A DNA stretch of 64,000 bases from Portunus trituberculatus (taxonomy: Eukaryota > Arthropoda > Malacostraca > Decapoda > Portunidae). Of this stretch, positions 1 through 16,385 are shown piece after piece. Each line of letters opens with the position of its first letter. Position 1 is the first letter of the stretch. Location: positions 3,831,001 to 3,895,000 of the forward strand of contig NC_059277.1 in the NCBI RefSeq assembly GCF_017591435.1, in the 5' to 3' direction. The translations under genes were made by a program, and so were the position numbers. The notes under the pieces are model-generated. The model saw only the letters and a program-made list of their open reading frames with translations. It was not told the origin of the DNA and searched no databases.

Positions 1-142
1 AGAGAGAGAGAGAGAGAGAGAGGGTAATTTCCTATTCGATAAAGATTAAGGCCTAATGTTCTTGTTTGGATGGGGGTGAAGTCACGAAATGTTTGAACGA
101 TTAATTATACAAGCCAACCTTTGCCATTATTTCATCACTGCT

Positions 143-205
<63 letters not shown>

Positions 206-792
206 AACTAGCAATAATGATATGAGTTGCAGTAAATATGGGTGAGGTTTGAATGAACGTATGGACAAAATAGAAAGAAAACGACAAAAACAAAAAAAAG
301 ATTATCAATATGGATGAAATAAAAAAAAAAAAATAGGAATCACAGATACCCGTAATACAAATGACAAAAGGAACATTAACGAACAGAAAGGATGAACAAG
401 TACTCTCAAACATACAATTATCACTGTCATTCAAAACTCTACGAGACTGATCAACTACACTAATCTTCTCTTAAAAGTGCAGGATAGTACAGAAGAAGGG
501 TCCTCCCCACCCACCACTCACTGCGCAGAGGTGTGTTTTCCTTACGGTGCAGGATACCAAGGAGGGCGAAAAAAGAAAGAAAAAAAAGAAAAAAAAAGAA
601 AAAATACAGCCCCCTCGAATATCCTCGGAAATGATACGTGTGTTTCCAGGAAGAGGGAGAAATTAAGAGAAGAGAAAAGAAAAGCCTCCACGAAAATGAA
701 GTAGAAATATGTAAGGAAAACAGTAATTCATTCTCGGACAAATTGTTTCACGTGAGTGAGTGAAATTAAGAGAAGCTAATTTCCAGTTTCCA

Positions 793-847
<55 letters not shown>

Positions 848-885
848 CTAAGGGCGAATCAATACCAAGGTTGACGCTAACTAGC

Positions 886-947
<62 letters not shown>

Positions 948-997
948 TGCATAACTAACAGTAACATGTCTTAGAGAAAGAGAACATGAAAGGCATA

Positions 998-1047
<50 letters not shown>
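1..1047. other. Gene-free, microsatellite cluster
   Basis: Contains (AG)n 1-22 (cut by the window edge), (GT)n 144-203, (CT)n 797-843, (AG)n 889-941 and (CA)n 999-1047. The sequence between them shows no recognisable gene. Confidence 0.85.
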
Positions 1048-1051
<4 letters not shown>

Positions 1052-1099
1052 AGTTTAATCTCGGAGAGCGTCTTGTAATTTCAACTTCTCGTTTTCTTT

Positions 1100-2060
1100 A
1101 GAGCCTGCACACCTACTTCGCAAGAGACAACAAGTATGCTGCTGTTTGTTCGTTCTTTGTGTTCGCTCCCTCCCTTCCTTCCTGTTCCTCATTCAATCTC
1201 ATTCTCCTCTTCCTGGTTCTCCTTGCCTTATATTTCTTTCTTTCTCTCTTCTCATTTTTCTTCCTAATTACTTTCCTGTATATACGAGTGTCTTCCTTTT
1301 TCCTCTTATTGTCTTTAATTTTCTTATCTCATTTCTTCCCTTTTATTCTTTCTTTCTTTTCTCCGTTGTTTATTTCCATTATCTCCTTCACTCCTTAAAT
1401 TTTTCTTCTTATCTCCCTTCTTTTTTCTTCTTTTTCTCCATTCTTCATTCATCTCCCTTATCTCCCTTTCTCGTTCTTCTTCATCTTCTTTAAACCACGT
1501 CAATTTCTTCTCCTTATCTCCCTTGTTCCTTCTCCCTTTTTCTTCCTGCTCTCATCCCTCTATTTCTTTTCACCACTTCCCTTCTGTACCTCGCGTTACT
1601 ACTTCATTTCTTTTTCTTTCTTTCCTTCCTCCAATTCTCCTTTTTCTTTTCTTTTTTCCAGATACCCTCGTTTAATTTCTTTCCATCCTTTCCTCGTTTC
1701 TTTTCTCCCGTATTTTTACTTCCTTCTCTCTCCGTCTCTTCGTCTTTCATTTCTTTTCCAGTTCACCCTCTTACTTCTTTTTCATTTTTCTTCCTTCCCC
1801 TTGCTCATTCATTCTTTCCCTTCCCCCCTTCCCTCCCTCTCTCTCTCTCTATCTCTCTCTCCTTTTCATGCATGTCTCTTCTTTTCTTTCTTCCTTCATT
1901 AATTTTTTGTTATAATATAAAAACGCAAAGCCAATGTTGTTATGGTCTTCCCCCTCTCTCTTCCCCTCTCTCACTCTCTCCCTGCGGTCACTCTCTTACG
2001 CAGCCTCAGAATCATAAAATGGAAGGGGAAAAAGAGAGAGGAGAGAGAAAAAATCGGTGA
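1100..2060. other. Polypyrimidine-rich stretch, no gene
   Basis: The plus strand is mostly C and T for about 900 bp (TTCCTTCCTT, CTCTCTCT). Leu/Phe/Ser-rich ORFs here are compositional artefacts. Confidence 0.8.
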
Positions 2061-2450
2061 GAGGTGAGAGCGATTGCCTGTCACTCTTCTTTGGGTGTTT
2101 TAAGGAAGCAAACCTGTGTGACGGTGGTTCATTAACGCACACTCATTTGCAGCAGGTGTTAATTAGCTGTCCACTTAAAGGTGGTGGTGGTGGTGGTGGT
2201 GGTGGTGGCAGTGGTGGTGGTAGTGGTAGTGGTGGTGGCGCTTTCATCCCGGCATTCATCACCACACACTGACACTAATGGTTCTCTTATGCTACACCTG
2301 CTTCCTCTCCCTCTTCCCCTCCTCTTACCTACGCTTCTTACGTCTCATCCTCTTAGTTTTAGTGTTGCCTTTCTTGGTATCTTCGTTTTTTTTATATTTT
2401 GTTCGTTACTTTAGTGTTCTTCTCGATGTGTTTTTATTTTTGTTATTATT

Positions 2451-2545
<95 letters not shown>

Positions 2546-4179
2546 TTTCCTTTTAAATAATCCTAATTTCTTATCACTTTGTTTTCATGCTTTGTTATGT
2601 TATTGTTTTTTTATTTCTCAATATGTTCTTTCTCCCACTTCTGCTTTTGTTCCTTATTCATTGTTCTTACCCTTTATTTTTTCTTTATCGTCTTTATCTC
2701 TTATCATTAGTTGTCTTGCTATTATCATTTTAGTTTCTTGTTATCGTTTTGACTGTATTCTTTATTCGCTGTATGTACATTTTCGTTTTTCTTCTTATTC
2801 TTTTTTTCTTCCCCCTCTTCTATCCTATTCTTCTTACTTTTGATCTCCTTAATTTCTTATCGCGTTATTATCTTTAGTCTTCTTTCCTAGTTACTTGGAT
2901 AGTATTCTTCCTTGTTTCTATATTCATTTCGCATACTTTTATTACTCTTTCTTCTCTTTCTTCTCTTCCTCTGCCTGATTTTTTTTTTCCTTGTCATAAT
3001 TTTTTTTTTGTATTTTCTTATAATCTGCTTTATCATTATTTCTTTTTTTCTTTTTTATGTGAAAATTTTTGCTATTACCATTCTTTCTTTTCCTTTTCCT
3101 TTTTTCATCTCCTTCGCCCTTTTCTTTCCCGCCTTTTCTTTATTAGCATATTATTTATCACTACATGTTTTGCTATCATTCTTTCAAGTTTATTTTTCTT
3201 ATTTTTATTTTATTTTCTTTAGCTTGTATACTCCTCCTCCTCCTCCTCCTCCTCCTCCTCCTCCTCCTCCTCCTCCTCCTACTCCAATAACAAGTGTGGT
3301 AGACGGAAGGAGCGAAAGTCAATTACTACCACTGCCACTACTACCATCATCACCACCTACTACCACCACCACTACCACCACCACCACCACCACCACCACC
3401 CCGAGAACATTTCCTTCTACGCACTTTTTAGAAGACAAATTCTCCCTCATTCCTTCCTTAATACCCCTTGTTACCATTTCCTAACGAATCCTCTTATCAC
3501 TCCTTGCTCTCCATCCCTCCATCACCCCTCCTCCTCCTTCCCTCCTCCTATATATCCCTTCCTCCTCACATTCCATCTCTCCTTCCTCTATCTTTGTTCC
3601 TTCCCCTTTTTTGTAAGTTTTCCATTAGTGTTTGTATCTTTTTCTATTCATAAAGTATATTCTGTCTTATTATTGTTAGTTTTACATATTGTTTGATCTT
3701 TTTAATAAGGTGTTTGTATGTCTCCTGGTGAAATAAGATTATCATATTTATTTCATTGTTAAGGAATTTTTTCTCCATTTCTTCCTTCCCTATCATCTCT
3801 CCAACTTTCCCTTTTCCCTCTTTCTACGTCCCTATTCTCAATCTCTATTTCGTCTTCCAAGCTATGTTTCCTCTCCTTATCAAGCGCCTTTTCTCCATCC
3901 CATTTTCCTCCCTTTCCGTATCAAAATAGTCTTGTCTCCGTATCTGTTTTTCCTTCCACCTCTCCTTCTCTTCCTTTATCATTCACCTCCCCTCTCGTTA
4001 CCTATCTCTCCCTCTCTCCTTTCTATGGCTTGTAGGAGGAAAAGAAAACGTTGTCTGATTCAGTACTTCGTCCTTCACGGCAATTTAACTTTATCACGCT
4101 GAGGGAAGTTGACAAATATGGACATTTCTTAGCTTTTCTGTTCTTTTCTTGAGGTTTTCGCTGTTGTCACTCTCTGTAG

Positions 4180-4241
<62 letters not shown>

Positions 4242-4300
4242 TTACAAAAGCATTCTTCTCCATCGATATTTTCTCTCGAAATTCTTGTTCGGATAAAACA
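2061..4300. other. Gene-free, T-rich with simple repeats
   Basis: Contains (GGT)n 2181-2240, (CT)n 2453-2542, (CTC)n 3230-3280, (CAC/ACT)n 3325-3402 and (CT)n 4183-4236 in pyrimidine-rich sequence. No gene was recognised. Confidence 0.8.
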
Positions 4301-4379
4301 TGTTTAAAAAAAGATCAATTAATTTCACCCTTCTGCAGCTCACACAGGAAAAAAAGTGTCAGATGATGAAATATTTCTC

Positions 4380-4610
4380 TTCCAAACAGAAAAGTGAAAG
4401 GAGGGAGAGGAGGAGAAAGAGGAGAAGGAAAGGAGGAGGAGGAGGAGGAGGAGGAGGAGGAGGAGGAGGAGGAGGAGGAGGAGGAAGGAGGAAAGAAAAT
4501 GCTGGTTTTGGCATAGGAGGATGTAGAGATAGAAAGAGAAGATAGAAGAAGAAGAAGAAGAAGAAGAAGAAGAAGAAGAAGAAGAAGAAGAAGAAGAAGA
4601 AGAAGAAGAA

Positions 4611-4641
<31 letters not shown>

Positions 4642-5010
4642 GAGAAGAAGAATGACAATAAGAAGAAAAAGAAAGAAAGAAAGAAAGAAAATTGAATAGA
4701 AGAAGAGAAGAGAGAAAAGGAGGATGAGGATGAGGATAATGAGGATAATGATGATGATGATGAGGAGGAGGAGAAGGTGGAGATCTAATGGTGAGGAAGA
4801 AAACGCAGACAACGATAATGATGAGGATGAAGAACAAAAAAAAGAATGACATAAAAGTAAATGAAATAACAAAACCAGAAAGGGAAGAAGGAAGAAATGT
4901 AAGAAGAGAGAGAGAAAGAGAGAAGATCGTGATGAAGGAAAGAGAAGAAGGAGAGAAACGGGGACAGAGGAAGGGGAGGAAAGGAAGGAAGGGAAAGAAG
5001 GGACAAGACA
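4380..5010. repeat. Purine tract: (GGA)n, (GAA)n and degenerate AG-rich sequence
   Basis: (GGA)n at 4433-4484, (GAA)n at about 4544-4650, then GAT/GAG-rich sequence. For 600 bp the plus strand is almost all purine, which opens long ORFs on both strands that I reject. Confidence 0.88.
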
Positions 5011-5166
5011 ATTAACTTCTTTTGATTCACAGTGTGCAGGTGCTGTACTAAATGTCACTTGAGGACGCGAAGGGGGCACTCTGCTAATCTTCACACGTCG
5101 ACACTTCCCTTTTTCCCGTTTTCTTTTTCCTTTCTCCCTTCCAGCACTTTCAGACAGCGATCAGGG

Positions 5167-5229
<63 letters not shown>

Positions 5230-5305
5230 AGCACTGTTACATGCATTTTTCCTCTCTTTTCTCTCTTATTTCTTACCCCTTGACCTACTTACCCTTTTAC
5301 ACTCA

Positions 5306-5366
<61 letters not shown>

Positions 5367-6205
5367 ACTACCGTTGCGCCATTATTCTCTTACCTTACCC
5401 TGTTTTTTACCGCTCGGTCACACCTCACTACTGTACACCATTCAAACACACAAAAATATTATCCCGGGGTGTGTGATCTTCTATTATAAGGCATAAGAGA
5501 GAGTGAGTGTGGCGGAGTAAATATTCAGCCGAGGAAAATGCGCGCACAGTTCACGAGAGCTTATTTACAGAGTTCCATTGGCTAGCACAGGACGAGATAA
5601 TGCTTTTGTCAAGAGGGGTAAGCCAGAGCACTAATCCCTAAGGCTGTAAGAGTCACTCCGCACCTCCCTGTCTCTGGATTTACTTCCCCATTGCATTCTT
5701 TCCACGCGGGGACTCGTTTTTCATTGCGGGATTCCAGAGTGCAACGGGAAAAATGACAAGCGGACCTCTAACTTTGAATCCCTATCTCGTATTGGGGATT
5801 AGAAGGCAAGCGAGGGACGTGGGCCGTGTCTGGGTAGTGGAATGTCTCCTTTCAGCTCTGCCACGATGCACAAAGGGACGATAAGTACAGCTATCTTTCC
5901 TGTACTATCTTATCTTTGTCTCTTCTTTAATTAATTAGTTTGGTCTCCTTTCCAGCTTTTTTTGTTTTCTTTTTTCTTTTCTTCTTTTTTTCTTTTTCTT
6001 CTATTCTTTCATCCTTTTCTTCTATTCTTTCACCTTTTTCTTCTTCTCTTCTTTGATATTTTTTCTTTTATTTTTTCTTTCTTTCTTTTTCTTCTTCTTT
6101 TTCTTCTTCTTTTTCTTTGTCTTCTTCTTCTTCCTCTAGCGAGTTAAGGCGAGTGTTAATGACCAGCTAGGAGAAACATTATCTTGACCTCCTGAAAAGA
6201 CCTAT

Positions 6206-6266
<61 letters not shown>

Positions 6267-6720
6267 CCATTTTCACACCTTACGTTCTAACTTTTTTTTA
6301 TATTTACATTTCTTTTCTTTCGTCTTCCTGCCTCCTCCTCCTCCTCCTCCTCCTCCTCCTCCTCCTCCTCGCCCTTCTAAGAGATGAACAAACTTGGCCT
6401 GAAATGCTCTAACTTCGAATACCATTTACATACACTTTTCTCCCTCTCCCTCTCACTCTCACTCTCTCTCTCTCTCTCTCGCTCTCTACTTTCCCCCCGC
6501 ACCTCCCACTCTCTTTCTTTCTTTTGCGAGGGTAATTCTTTTCCTCGGCCCGTCCCGGTACTCTTATGGAACGTGGAGTAAGCGATAGGGTAATTTGGGC
6601 CAATAGAACCGACGTGAGGGTGAAGTTAAAAAACACGGGACCCTCCTCTTTTTTATATCGATTTTGGTAGCTTCGAGAGAAAGAAAAGGTATATATCGCT
6701 GACTATAGAGGCATGATGTG
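5011..6720. other. Gene-free; two (CT)n runs, unique sequence, then T-rich tract
   Basis: (CT)n at 5168-5226 and 5311-5361. 5490-5890 is ordinary, non-repetitive sequence with no recognised gene. 5940-6140 is TTC/TTTC-rich. (CT)n at 6211-6261, (CTC)n at 6331-6370. Confidence 0.75.
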
Positions 6721-6930
6721 AAGACCAGAGGGACGGTGGGGATAGGGGACACCAGGGGGAGGTTAGGTTAAGTAAGGTGAGACAAATGAAGACCAGAGGG
6801 TAATGTGAGGATAGCGGACAGAATAAGGAGGTTAGGTTAAATTAGGTGAGGTGAGACAAGATCCAGAGGGACGGTGTGGGAAGGTTAAGGTGTGGATAGA
6901 GAACGGAAGGGAAAAGTTAAGGGAGGATTA
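6721..6930. repeat. ~70-bp degenerate tandem repeat containing GGTTAGGTTA
   Basis: AAGACCAGAGGG / AAGACCAGAGGG / GATCCAGAGGG recur at 6721, 6789 and about 6860, each followed by a GGTTAGGTTAA-like block and GGTGAGACAA. Confidence 0.6.
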
Positions 6931-7755
6931 GGATAGGTGAGGTAAGTGAGGCATGGAAGGGAATAGAATGGGGATAGTAGAAGAGATAAAATGAGGTTTG
7001 AAAGGGACAGGAAGGAAATGGAACAGTAGATGAAAGGTAAAAGACTGACGTGACATGAGGGAATGGAAAAAAGAATAAGGATGGTACAAGACGATTAAAA
7101 AAAGAATAGATAAATAAAAGACAGAAATAGACAGAAAGGAGTGGATAGAAGAAGACTCTGTTAAAGCACTAGGTTGTTGCGTGCAGGGGAAAATGTACCA
7201 CCTACCCCTTCTTACCTTTTACCTTGTATTTACCCACAGTAAAGACCCACCCAGGTCACCACACGTCATCTTATTACATCATCAATAACGAACGGTAGGG
7301 AAGGTGGAGGTGAGGAAGGGAAAAGAAGGAGGGTTAGAGAAGGATAAGAAAGAGCGTGGAAGGAAAGACACGGTAATGGAAGACAAGGATAGTAAGATAT
7401 GGATGGGCGATTAAGTAAGACGGTCTAGTGATAGTAGCAGGACATCAAGAAAACAAAAGAAAATAAGAAAAAAGGGAAATATGAACGATTAGTAAGCAAA
7501 ACAAAGCAGAACTGTAAGAAAAAGAAAGAGGGAATCAGTTATGGAATAAAGGCAAAAAGAGTAAAAAAAAAAAAAAAAAAAAAAAAAATAGAGGTCTACA
7601 AAATATGGTGTGAAAAAAAACACTAATACAGAAATAAGATGAAAACGAGAGGTTAGAAAAAAGATAGGCAGGAAAAGCAGACTACAAAAATAAATGAAGA
7701 ATAATAAAGAATACAGGTGAGAAAAGCAGGTAGGAAGACAAGTTGAACAGGAGTC
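6931..7755. other. Purine-rich gene-free stretch
   Basis: A/G-rich (GGAAGG, GAAAAGAA words), with poly(A) at 7563-7588. No gene was seen. Confidence 0.75.
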
Positions 7756-7964
7756 TTAACCCTTTCAGTACCATAAAGCGTTTCCATTTCAATTCTGCTT
7801 ATTATTTGGTGATTTTATACAGCATTAGAAACTTATGTGTGGGACTGAAGTGGTGAAGACTAAGGCCATTAACATTCTGATCTCCATACACTCTTTCTAA
7901 TGTAAAATAAATTGGTTCTAATCGTACTCAAGATAAAAATGTGTCCCAGTATTAAAGGGGTTAA
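7756..7964 (+). mobile_element. TTAA-flanked piggyBac-like MITE, copy 1
   Basis: A 209-bp element begins TTAACCCTTTCAGTACC and ends AGTATTAAAGGGGTTAA. TTAA at both ends with CCC...GGG termini is the signature of piggyBac-type insertions. There is no coding capacity. The interior matches copy 3 in the same orientation (GCGTTTCC, ATTTGGTGAT, AAAAATGTGTC). Confidence 0.8.
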
Positions 7965-8059
7965 AAAGATAGAAGTAAAAAAAAAAAAAAAAGAGAACAT
8001 ACGATAAGTACACAGTGACAAAAGGAATCGAAACAGCAAACGAGCATCTGAAATTAGCA

Positions 8060-9060
8060 AAGCCGTTTTCTACTTCAGTATTTTTCTTTATGCTTCTAGA
8101 GACAAACTTCACCGAAACGTCCCATAACACGAGGCTTAAGTTACAACAGTCTATTATAATAAGCACCAAGAGGCCGCCATGATTCAAAGGATAAGAAAAC
8201 GGTTTATAGGGGCCGTCGTGGTACAGTGGAACCATGTGCGCTTTGGGGTCTGAGGGGTCTCCAAGCTCACGGGTTCGAATCCTGTCCACGGTCCGAGTGT
8301 AGGCTGGGCTACCTCATTCGGGACAACGGTTTCCTAGCGGGTGGGCTTTGAGATAGGAGGTACCTTAAACAGTATCCCTTTTAGCCCATAAAATTCCCGT
8401 GAAAAGCCCACATGGTATAAATAAAAAAAAGGTAAATAATTTCCCTTGCACCTGAAAATAATGGAGTTACATCACCGCCACAATCCACAAAAGGCTATTT
8501 GATATGCAAACCTACCCGGATTCTTAGGATTAACAGCAAATGGTCAGATCAAGTTCACTTTATTTTTCCTCGCAGTTAAAATAAACCGAGTTACATCACC
8601 GGAACGTTACATAACACGAAGCTCCACCCACTTTATGACATAATGTATTAACTAACTACTGAAAGGCTGCGGAGATTGTAAAGCTTATAAAGGGACCATA
8701 TCATCAAACGACTCTTTCCCTCGCCTGGTTAGAATTAGTCAAGTCATATCACCAAAGCGTTACAGAATACATATTTATGAAGCTTTTATTGACCACGGAG
8801 TATTTGAAGTAATTACCAAGAAACCACAGTGAATCTCGGGATAAAAATAAAGAAGGTAAGATTATCATGTATACTTTTTCCTTTCCAGTTAAAAATTGTC
8901 GAGTTTCACAATAAGAAGGTTCAATTAACAGTAGCCAGTCTTATCGCACAAGAGGCAACGTAAAGCTTAGAAATGATAAAGAAAGAGTTAGATTATTATC
9001 ACATATGCCTTTCCCTTCCAGTTGAAAATAGTCGATAATGATAGTGAAATGATAGTGGCC
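8060..9060. repeat. Degenerate ~150-bp tandem repeat, interrupted by a SINE
   Basis: A block resembling TTTTCCTTTCCAGTTAAAA followed by TCACCRAAACGTTACATAAC recurs: TCACCGAAACG at 8110, TCACCGCCACAA at 8470, TCACCGGAACG at 8597, TCACCAAAGCG at 8745 and TTTCACAATAAG at 8902, with a last partial start near 9010. Spacing outside the SINE is about 130-157 bp. No coding potential was seen. Confidence 0.65.
8211..8430 (+). mobile_element. A-tailed tRNA-derived SINE, copy 1
   Basis: The head has an A-box-like TGGTACAGTGG (about 8219-8229) and a perfect B box GGTTCGAATCC (8272-8282). CCGT.G near the start pairs with CCACGG after the B box. A ~130-bp body follows (GAGTGTAGG, GTTTCCTAGCG, GGGCTTTGAGATAGGAGGTA, AAAAGCCCACATGGTATAAA) and ends in A8. 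The copy at 56511 is closely similar. It interrupts a degenerate ~150-bp tandem repeat. Confidence 0.85.
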
Positions 9061-11030
<1,970 letters not shown>

Positions 11031-11059
11031 AGACGACCACAAACACACGACCTCTAAGG

Positions 11060-11905
<846 letters not shown>

Positions 11906-11908
11906 ATT

Positions 11909-11912
<4 letters not shown>

Positions 11913-11992
<80 letters not shown>
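11913..11992. repeat. (GT)n microsatellite
   Basis: About 80 bp, bounding the truncated 5' side of the LINE copy. Confidence 0.97.
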
Positions 11993-11994
<2 letters not shown>

Positions 11995-12331
11995 TTATAA
12001 GGTCACTGCAACTGTATGTGTTTCATTACTGTCACACCTACGACCATTAGTGTATGCGTGTTATACGACCACTTCACTAGTAATCTTTGTATATTTTGGA
12101 TTTTACGATTATTCACCAAACTAGCTAATTATATGACGACCTAGCTGACCACCTTACGTTATATTTTACAACTAAACTGACGACTTCATTCCTTGCTATA
12201 TGACGTAATAATACTGAAGACATCATTCTCTCCAACAGCACCAGACTCACGACATCATTCTGCTAAACTGACTATTCTACTTTTTCTTTCATGTAACCAG
12301 ACACTTCAATAAAACACTTAACTTTTTCTTA

Positions 12332-12545
12332 TTAACCCCTTCAATACTGGGACACATTTTCACCTTGAGATTTGTCCACGATTAGACCATTTTATTGACA
12401 TTAGTAATGGTCTATGGAGGTCAGAAGATTAATGGCTACAGTCATCTCTATTCTAATCCCCCACATGAATTTCTGAAGCTGTATAAAATCACTAAATAGT
12501 CAGCAGAATTAATATGGAGACGCGTCATGGTACTGAAGGGGTTAA
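12332..12545 (-). mobile_element. TTAA-flanked piggyBac-like MITE, copy 2 (inverted)
   Basis: A 214-bp copy, inverted relative to copies 1 and 3: it begins TTAACCCCTTCAATACTGGG and ends ATGGTACTGAAGGGGTTAA. The interior blocks of the other copies occur as their complement (ACACATTTT near the start, ATCACTAAATAG near the end). Confidence 0.8.
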
Positions 12546-13502
12546 TTTCTTTATCTATTTATTTTATTTCATTTTTATTCAATTATTTATTTACTTTTTT
12601 AGGGTGAAGAGCACGAATGTTTCCCGAAGGGAAGCGGAGGGGACAATTCATGCACTGCTGCAGCATTCACGACGACAAGAGTGGCTTTAAAGGCGAGGCA
12701 ACGCTGACACTGGAGCTTCCGTTGCACAAAGAATACATACACGTGCAGAAGTCATGTCAAAAAAGAGTCTAGCGAGTTTCCTGCCTGTAAATCGAATATG
12801 GTCAAATTTACTGTTGAGTTAAGAGTAAAGGGCAAAGGAAAATGGGGAATGCGATAAATGTGGCTACTTCAGTTCACGTAAGCACAATTCTCTGGGTCAG
12901 TAATTAGGATAGAACAAGACGGGGTAGATGGTTGCGTGCGGATATGGGTGGGTGGTTGAGTGGATGATCTTTATTTCTTTATGTCAGTGGATTCACGCTC
13001 GTCCTTCTATAGACACTTCTGTCGGTTTATCTATCTATTCTGACTCGATGCCCTTATCACCTGAGTATCTTTCGCCTCAGTATTAAAATAACTTGCTCTC
13101 GTTTCCTACTGAAGTCGCCACGTCTTGCAACCTCCTTTACCTTCTCATGTTCTTGGAAATAGCTAACTTTTGTGTAGAATATTTTGCAGAATATGCCATA
13201 AACACTTTATATGCCAATGGTCTCCCATTAACCATCACACTTCCACTGCGTTTATCGTCTTTCCCGCAATAAGTCCTCTGATCTTCTTGTAATCCGTCCG
13301 TTGTGTTGCAAGGGGACTGTCAGTACACCAAAGGACTTCCAGATACTATAAGCAGTGGTGGTAAGGCGCGCTTCTCTAATGACTGAAGCTTTTTCAGTGG
13401 CGTTATTAGGCTTGGACGCTTAAGGCTTCAGTCCTGATATTTATGAAAGGTTCGGGATCAAAGAGATATGAAAGGACACACAAACGCGCGCGCGCGCGCG
13501 CG

Positions 13503-13550
<48 letters not shown>

Positions 13551-14209
13551 AAAAAAAAATAAAATATCTATATGTACACCATTCTATCATCACCTCACAT
13601 CTTAAGCCGCTAGGTCTCTTAGGAAGCCAGGACACAAACAGGATATGATAATTAGATCCAGATGATGAGAAGCTACTGGTTCTTCGCTATAGTCAGGTGG
13701 CATAACGGAACCTAACATATGACATTTACCTTAAGACTCTTACTCCTCCTTATACATTTACTCCCACTGAAAAGAAAATGAAGTAAATGAAAAAAATATG
13801 CAGAAAAAAGAAGAGAAATTTACTGAAGTGTAAGTAAACGAAGTAAAACATAAATTAGAAGGAATAAACTGTGACTTCTTACTAAGGTGACCTATTATAC
13901 GTACTGAGGAGGGATGGCAAACAACCTTATATCTGCCCTGTATACCTTGATAACATGTACTATTTTTACTGCCCTTGTCATAATTTTTCTGCCACTTCGT
14001 TTGCGTCAAGTGGAATCTCGTTACAGGTTACATATTCCCTTGCATCAGTTCGCCACATGACACACTACGCCTCGCTACACCACCAAGCACTGCCGGTGAT
14101 TCCTGGGTGAGTTTTTGGAAAATAGCAACTGAGAAAAGCATAAAGAATATTTTGTTCCCGCATACTTTTACACCGTGAATCCCAAACACAACAGCGCTGT
14201 GTCAATGCG

Positions 14210-14264
<55 letters not shown>

Positions 14265-14436
14265 GCACACACGACCTTAAAAGTGGTGAGGGCAAGGATT
14301 ACATATACATACATTTCAAGAAAATAGGTAGTCTGATAAGATTTAGACGAAGCATAACAAACCTGACTCAATTTTGTAAAAAGAGAAATGGGTAAATTGG
14401 TAAAAATTCTCCGTCTCTCTCACCCACACCTACCCA

Positions 14437-14507
<71 letters not shown>

Positions 14508-16385
14508 TGGCATCACATCTAAAGCGACTCACGGTAACCAAATGGATCCTTCTCATTTTTCCTTCCCTTTCTTTCCTTTTTCCGAGTCATGTATTCAAGG
14601 AAGGTTCGGCGTTGCGGGACGACTGACTGACAAGTAGAACGAGGACAAGAAACGGAGATATCAATCCCTTTTAGGCGTCTCGTGCGGCTCGGCGGCTTGG
14701 CTTTTCTGGACTAATGGATGCTTTTTCCGGGGCAGGGGAAGGACGAGGCACTGATGTGGGTCTAAGGGTCTTTGGGGAGAGCAAAGTACCTATCTGATAC
14801 GTGAATAGCCAGAAGCAGCCGTACTGTCCGTCTGTTTTTGCCTTGATGACTTGCTACAAGGTACAATCGACTCTGTTATTTTTTTCCTTTTTATGTGGTT
14901 ATCTACCTTTTATGTACAGTCATGGCCATCAAAATCTACTTGCAGCGGCAGTCAGTTTGTTTTTGCCTCACATAAAATAGCTATAATTCTAGTAATATCA
15001 TAAATCTCCATCGTGATTTGAGCCTTGTCTAACACTACAGTCCTCTCATCTACTGGCTCTCTCCTTATGTAATCCATTGATACGTAGTTCCCAGCAGCTC
15101 GCAGGCTTTAAAATTAAGGGGAAACGTTGAGAACATTGACGAGTGTGAAATGCACGAAAAGAAAAAGAAAACAAAATAGATAAAATAAACTGTCCACTCG
15201 AAGAAATAAAAAAAAGAGAGCTAACGTTTCTTTCATCCACTTGTACTTTATTTCATACGATAAAAAAAGCATCGCACACTCCAGAAAACGATAAGGAATA
15301 TAAGATGTTCCGGAACGCTTCACCTAATTACTCTACTCCAGCGCACAAAAAGTTATCATCCACGCAGAGAAACAGTAAGGAGCTTAAAGAGTCAGGGAAT
15401 GAATGGATAAGACGCCTGGAAATGAAGGAGGCCGCTGGGGTTAGAGTGAAATGTAGAGGCGGGGGATGAGCTGTTACGGAACGAGGTAAGGTAATTTGGG
15501 AAGCGTCTGGGAAGAGTCTAGCAGTGTAGTAAAAAGATAAGGGGCAGGGGGAAGGTTGTAAAATATTAGCTTAAGTAGTAATGGAGTTAGTAAAATGATA
15601 ATGGCTAGAGGGTAAGGCGCAGTTTACTAGTGAGAGGAGTGATCAAGTTACAAAAGAGTAGAGGGATGGCAGGAAGTGTTTTTTGAAATATTAATGGAGG
15701 GAGCTGATGAAATTACGAAAGGCTAAAGGCAGAGAGAAAATTTGAAATATGAATGGAAGAAATGAGAAATAAAGGAAAGAATAAATGATAAATGAGAATG
15801 AAAGAAGTGGTGAAATTACAAAAGAACGGGGATAATAGACACTGTTTAAAATGTGAGTAGTGGCGGGATTGGTGAGGTAAAATAAAAGAGCAAAGCTTTA
15901 AACAGAGAGGTTTGAAATATGAGTAGAAGGAAACAGTAAAGGATAAAATGGGGAGATTTGAAATATTAAAAACAAAATACAGAGCTAGGAAGGAGAAAAC
16001 CGTCAAAGGAATAGAATAAGAGACTCGAGTGAACATTGACTGGAAGAGGAGGAGGAAGAGGAAGAGGAAGAGGTGAGGGGAAGGCACGAGATGGAATGAA
16101 AAAGGGGTGATATCTGTGTGTGAAAAGGGGTGAGCTTCTCGTCTATAAGGTGAAGAAAGAGCGGCGGTCAAGCTATTCCGGCCAAAGAGGCGCAGAGTGG
16201 CTGGTCCAGTCCTCCCACCGGGGGCCACACAAAGACGGAGGGTGCCTGCTGTGCCTCGGCGTACCCCGTGCCACTGCTCACTCACGGAGGCACTCTTGAC
16301 GCACTGCCGCTGTGATGATGTGTGGTGGTGGTGGTGATGATAAGATGATAGAAAAAAAAGTGGTTTGTTCAAGTAGTAAGAAAAG
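12546..16385. other. Gene-free with a few microsatellites
   Basis: (CG)n then (CA)n at 13485-13546, (CT)n/(CA)n 14212-14273, (CA)n 14439-14503, and an A/G-rich stretch 15420-16090. GC-richer unique sequence lies at 14580-14830 and 16130-16320. I recognise no gene in it. Confidence 0.7.

Noticed and set aside
4315..5094. Minus-strand ORFs of 223-259 residues rich in Leu and Ser
   Set aside because: Compositional artefact of the GGA/GAA purine tract.
8211..8290. A tRNA gene
   Set aside because: A and B boxes are present but the cloverleaf is imperfect, and a body with an A tail is shared with another copy. It is a SINE head.
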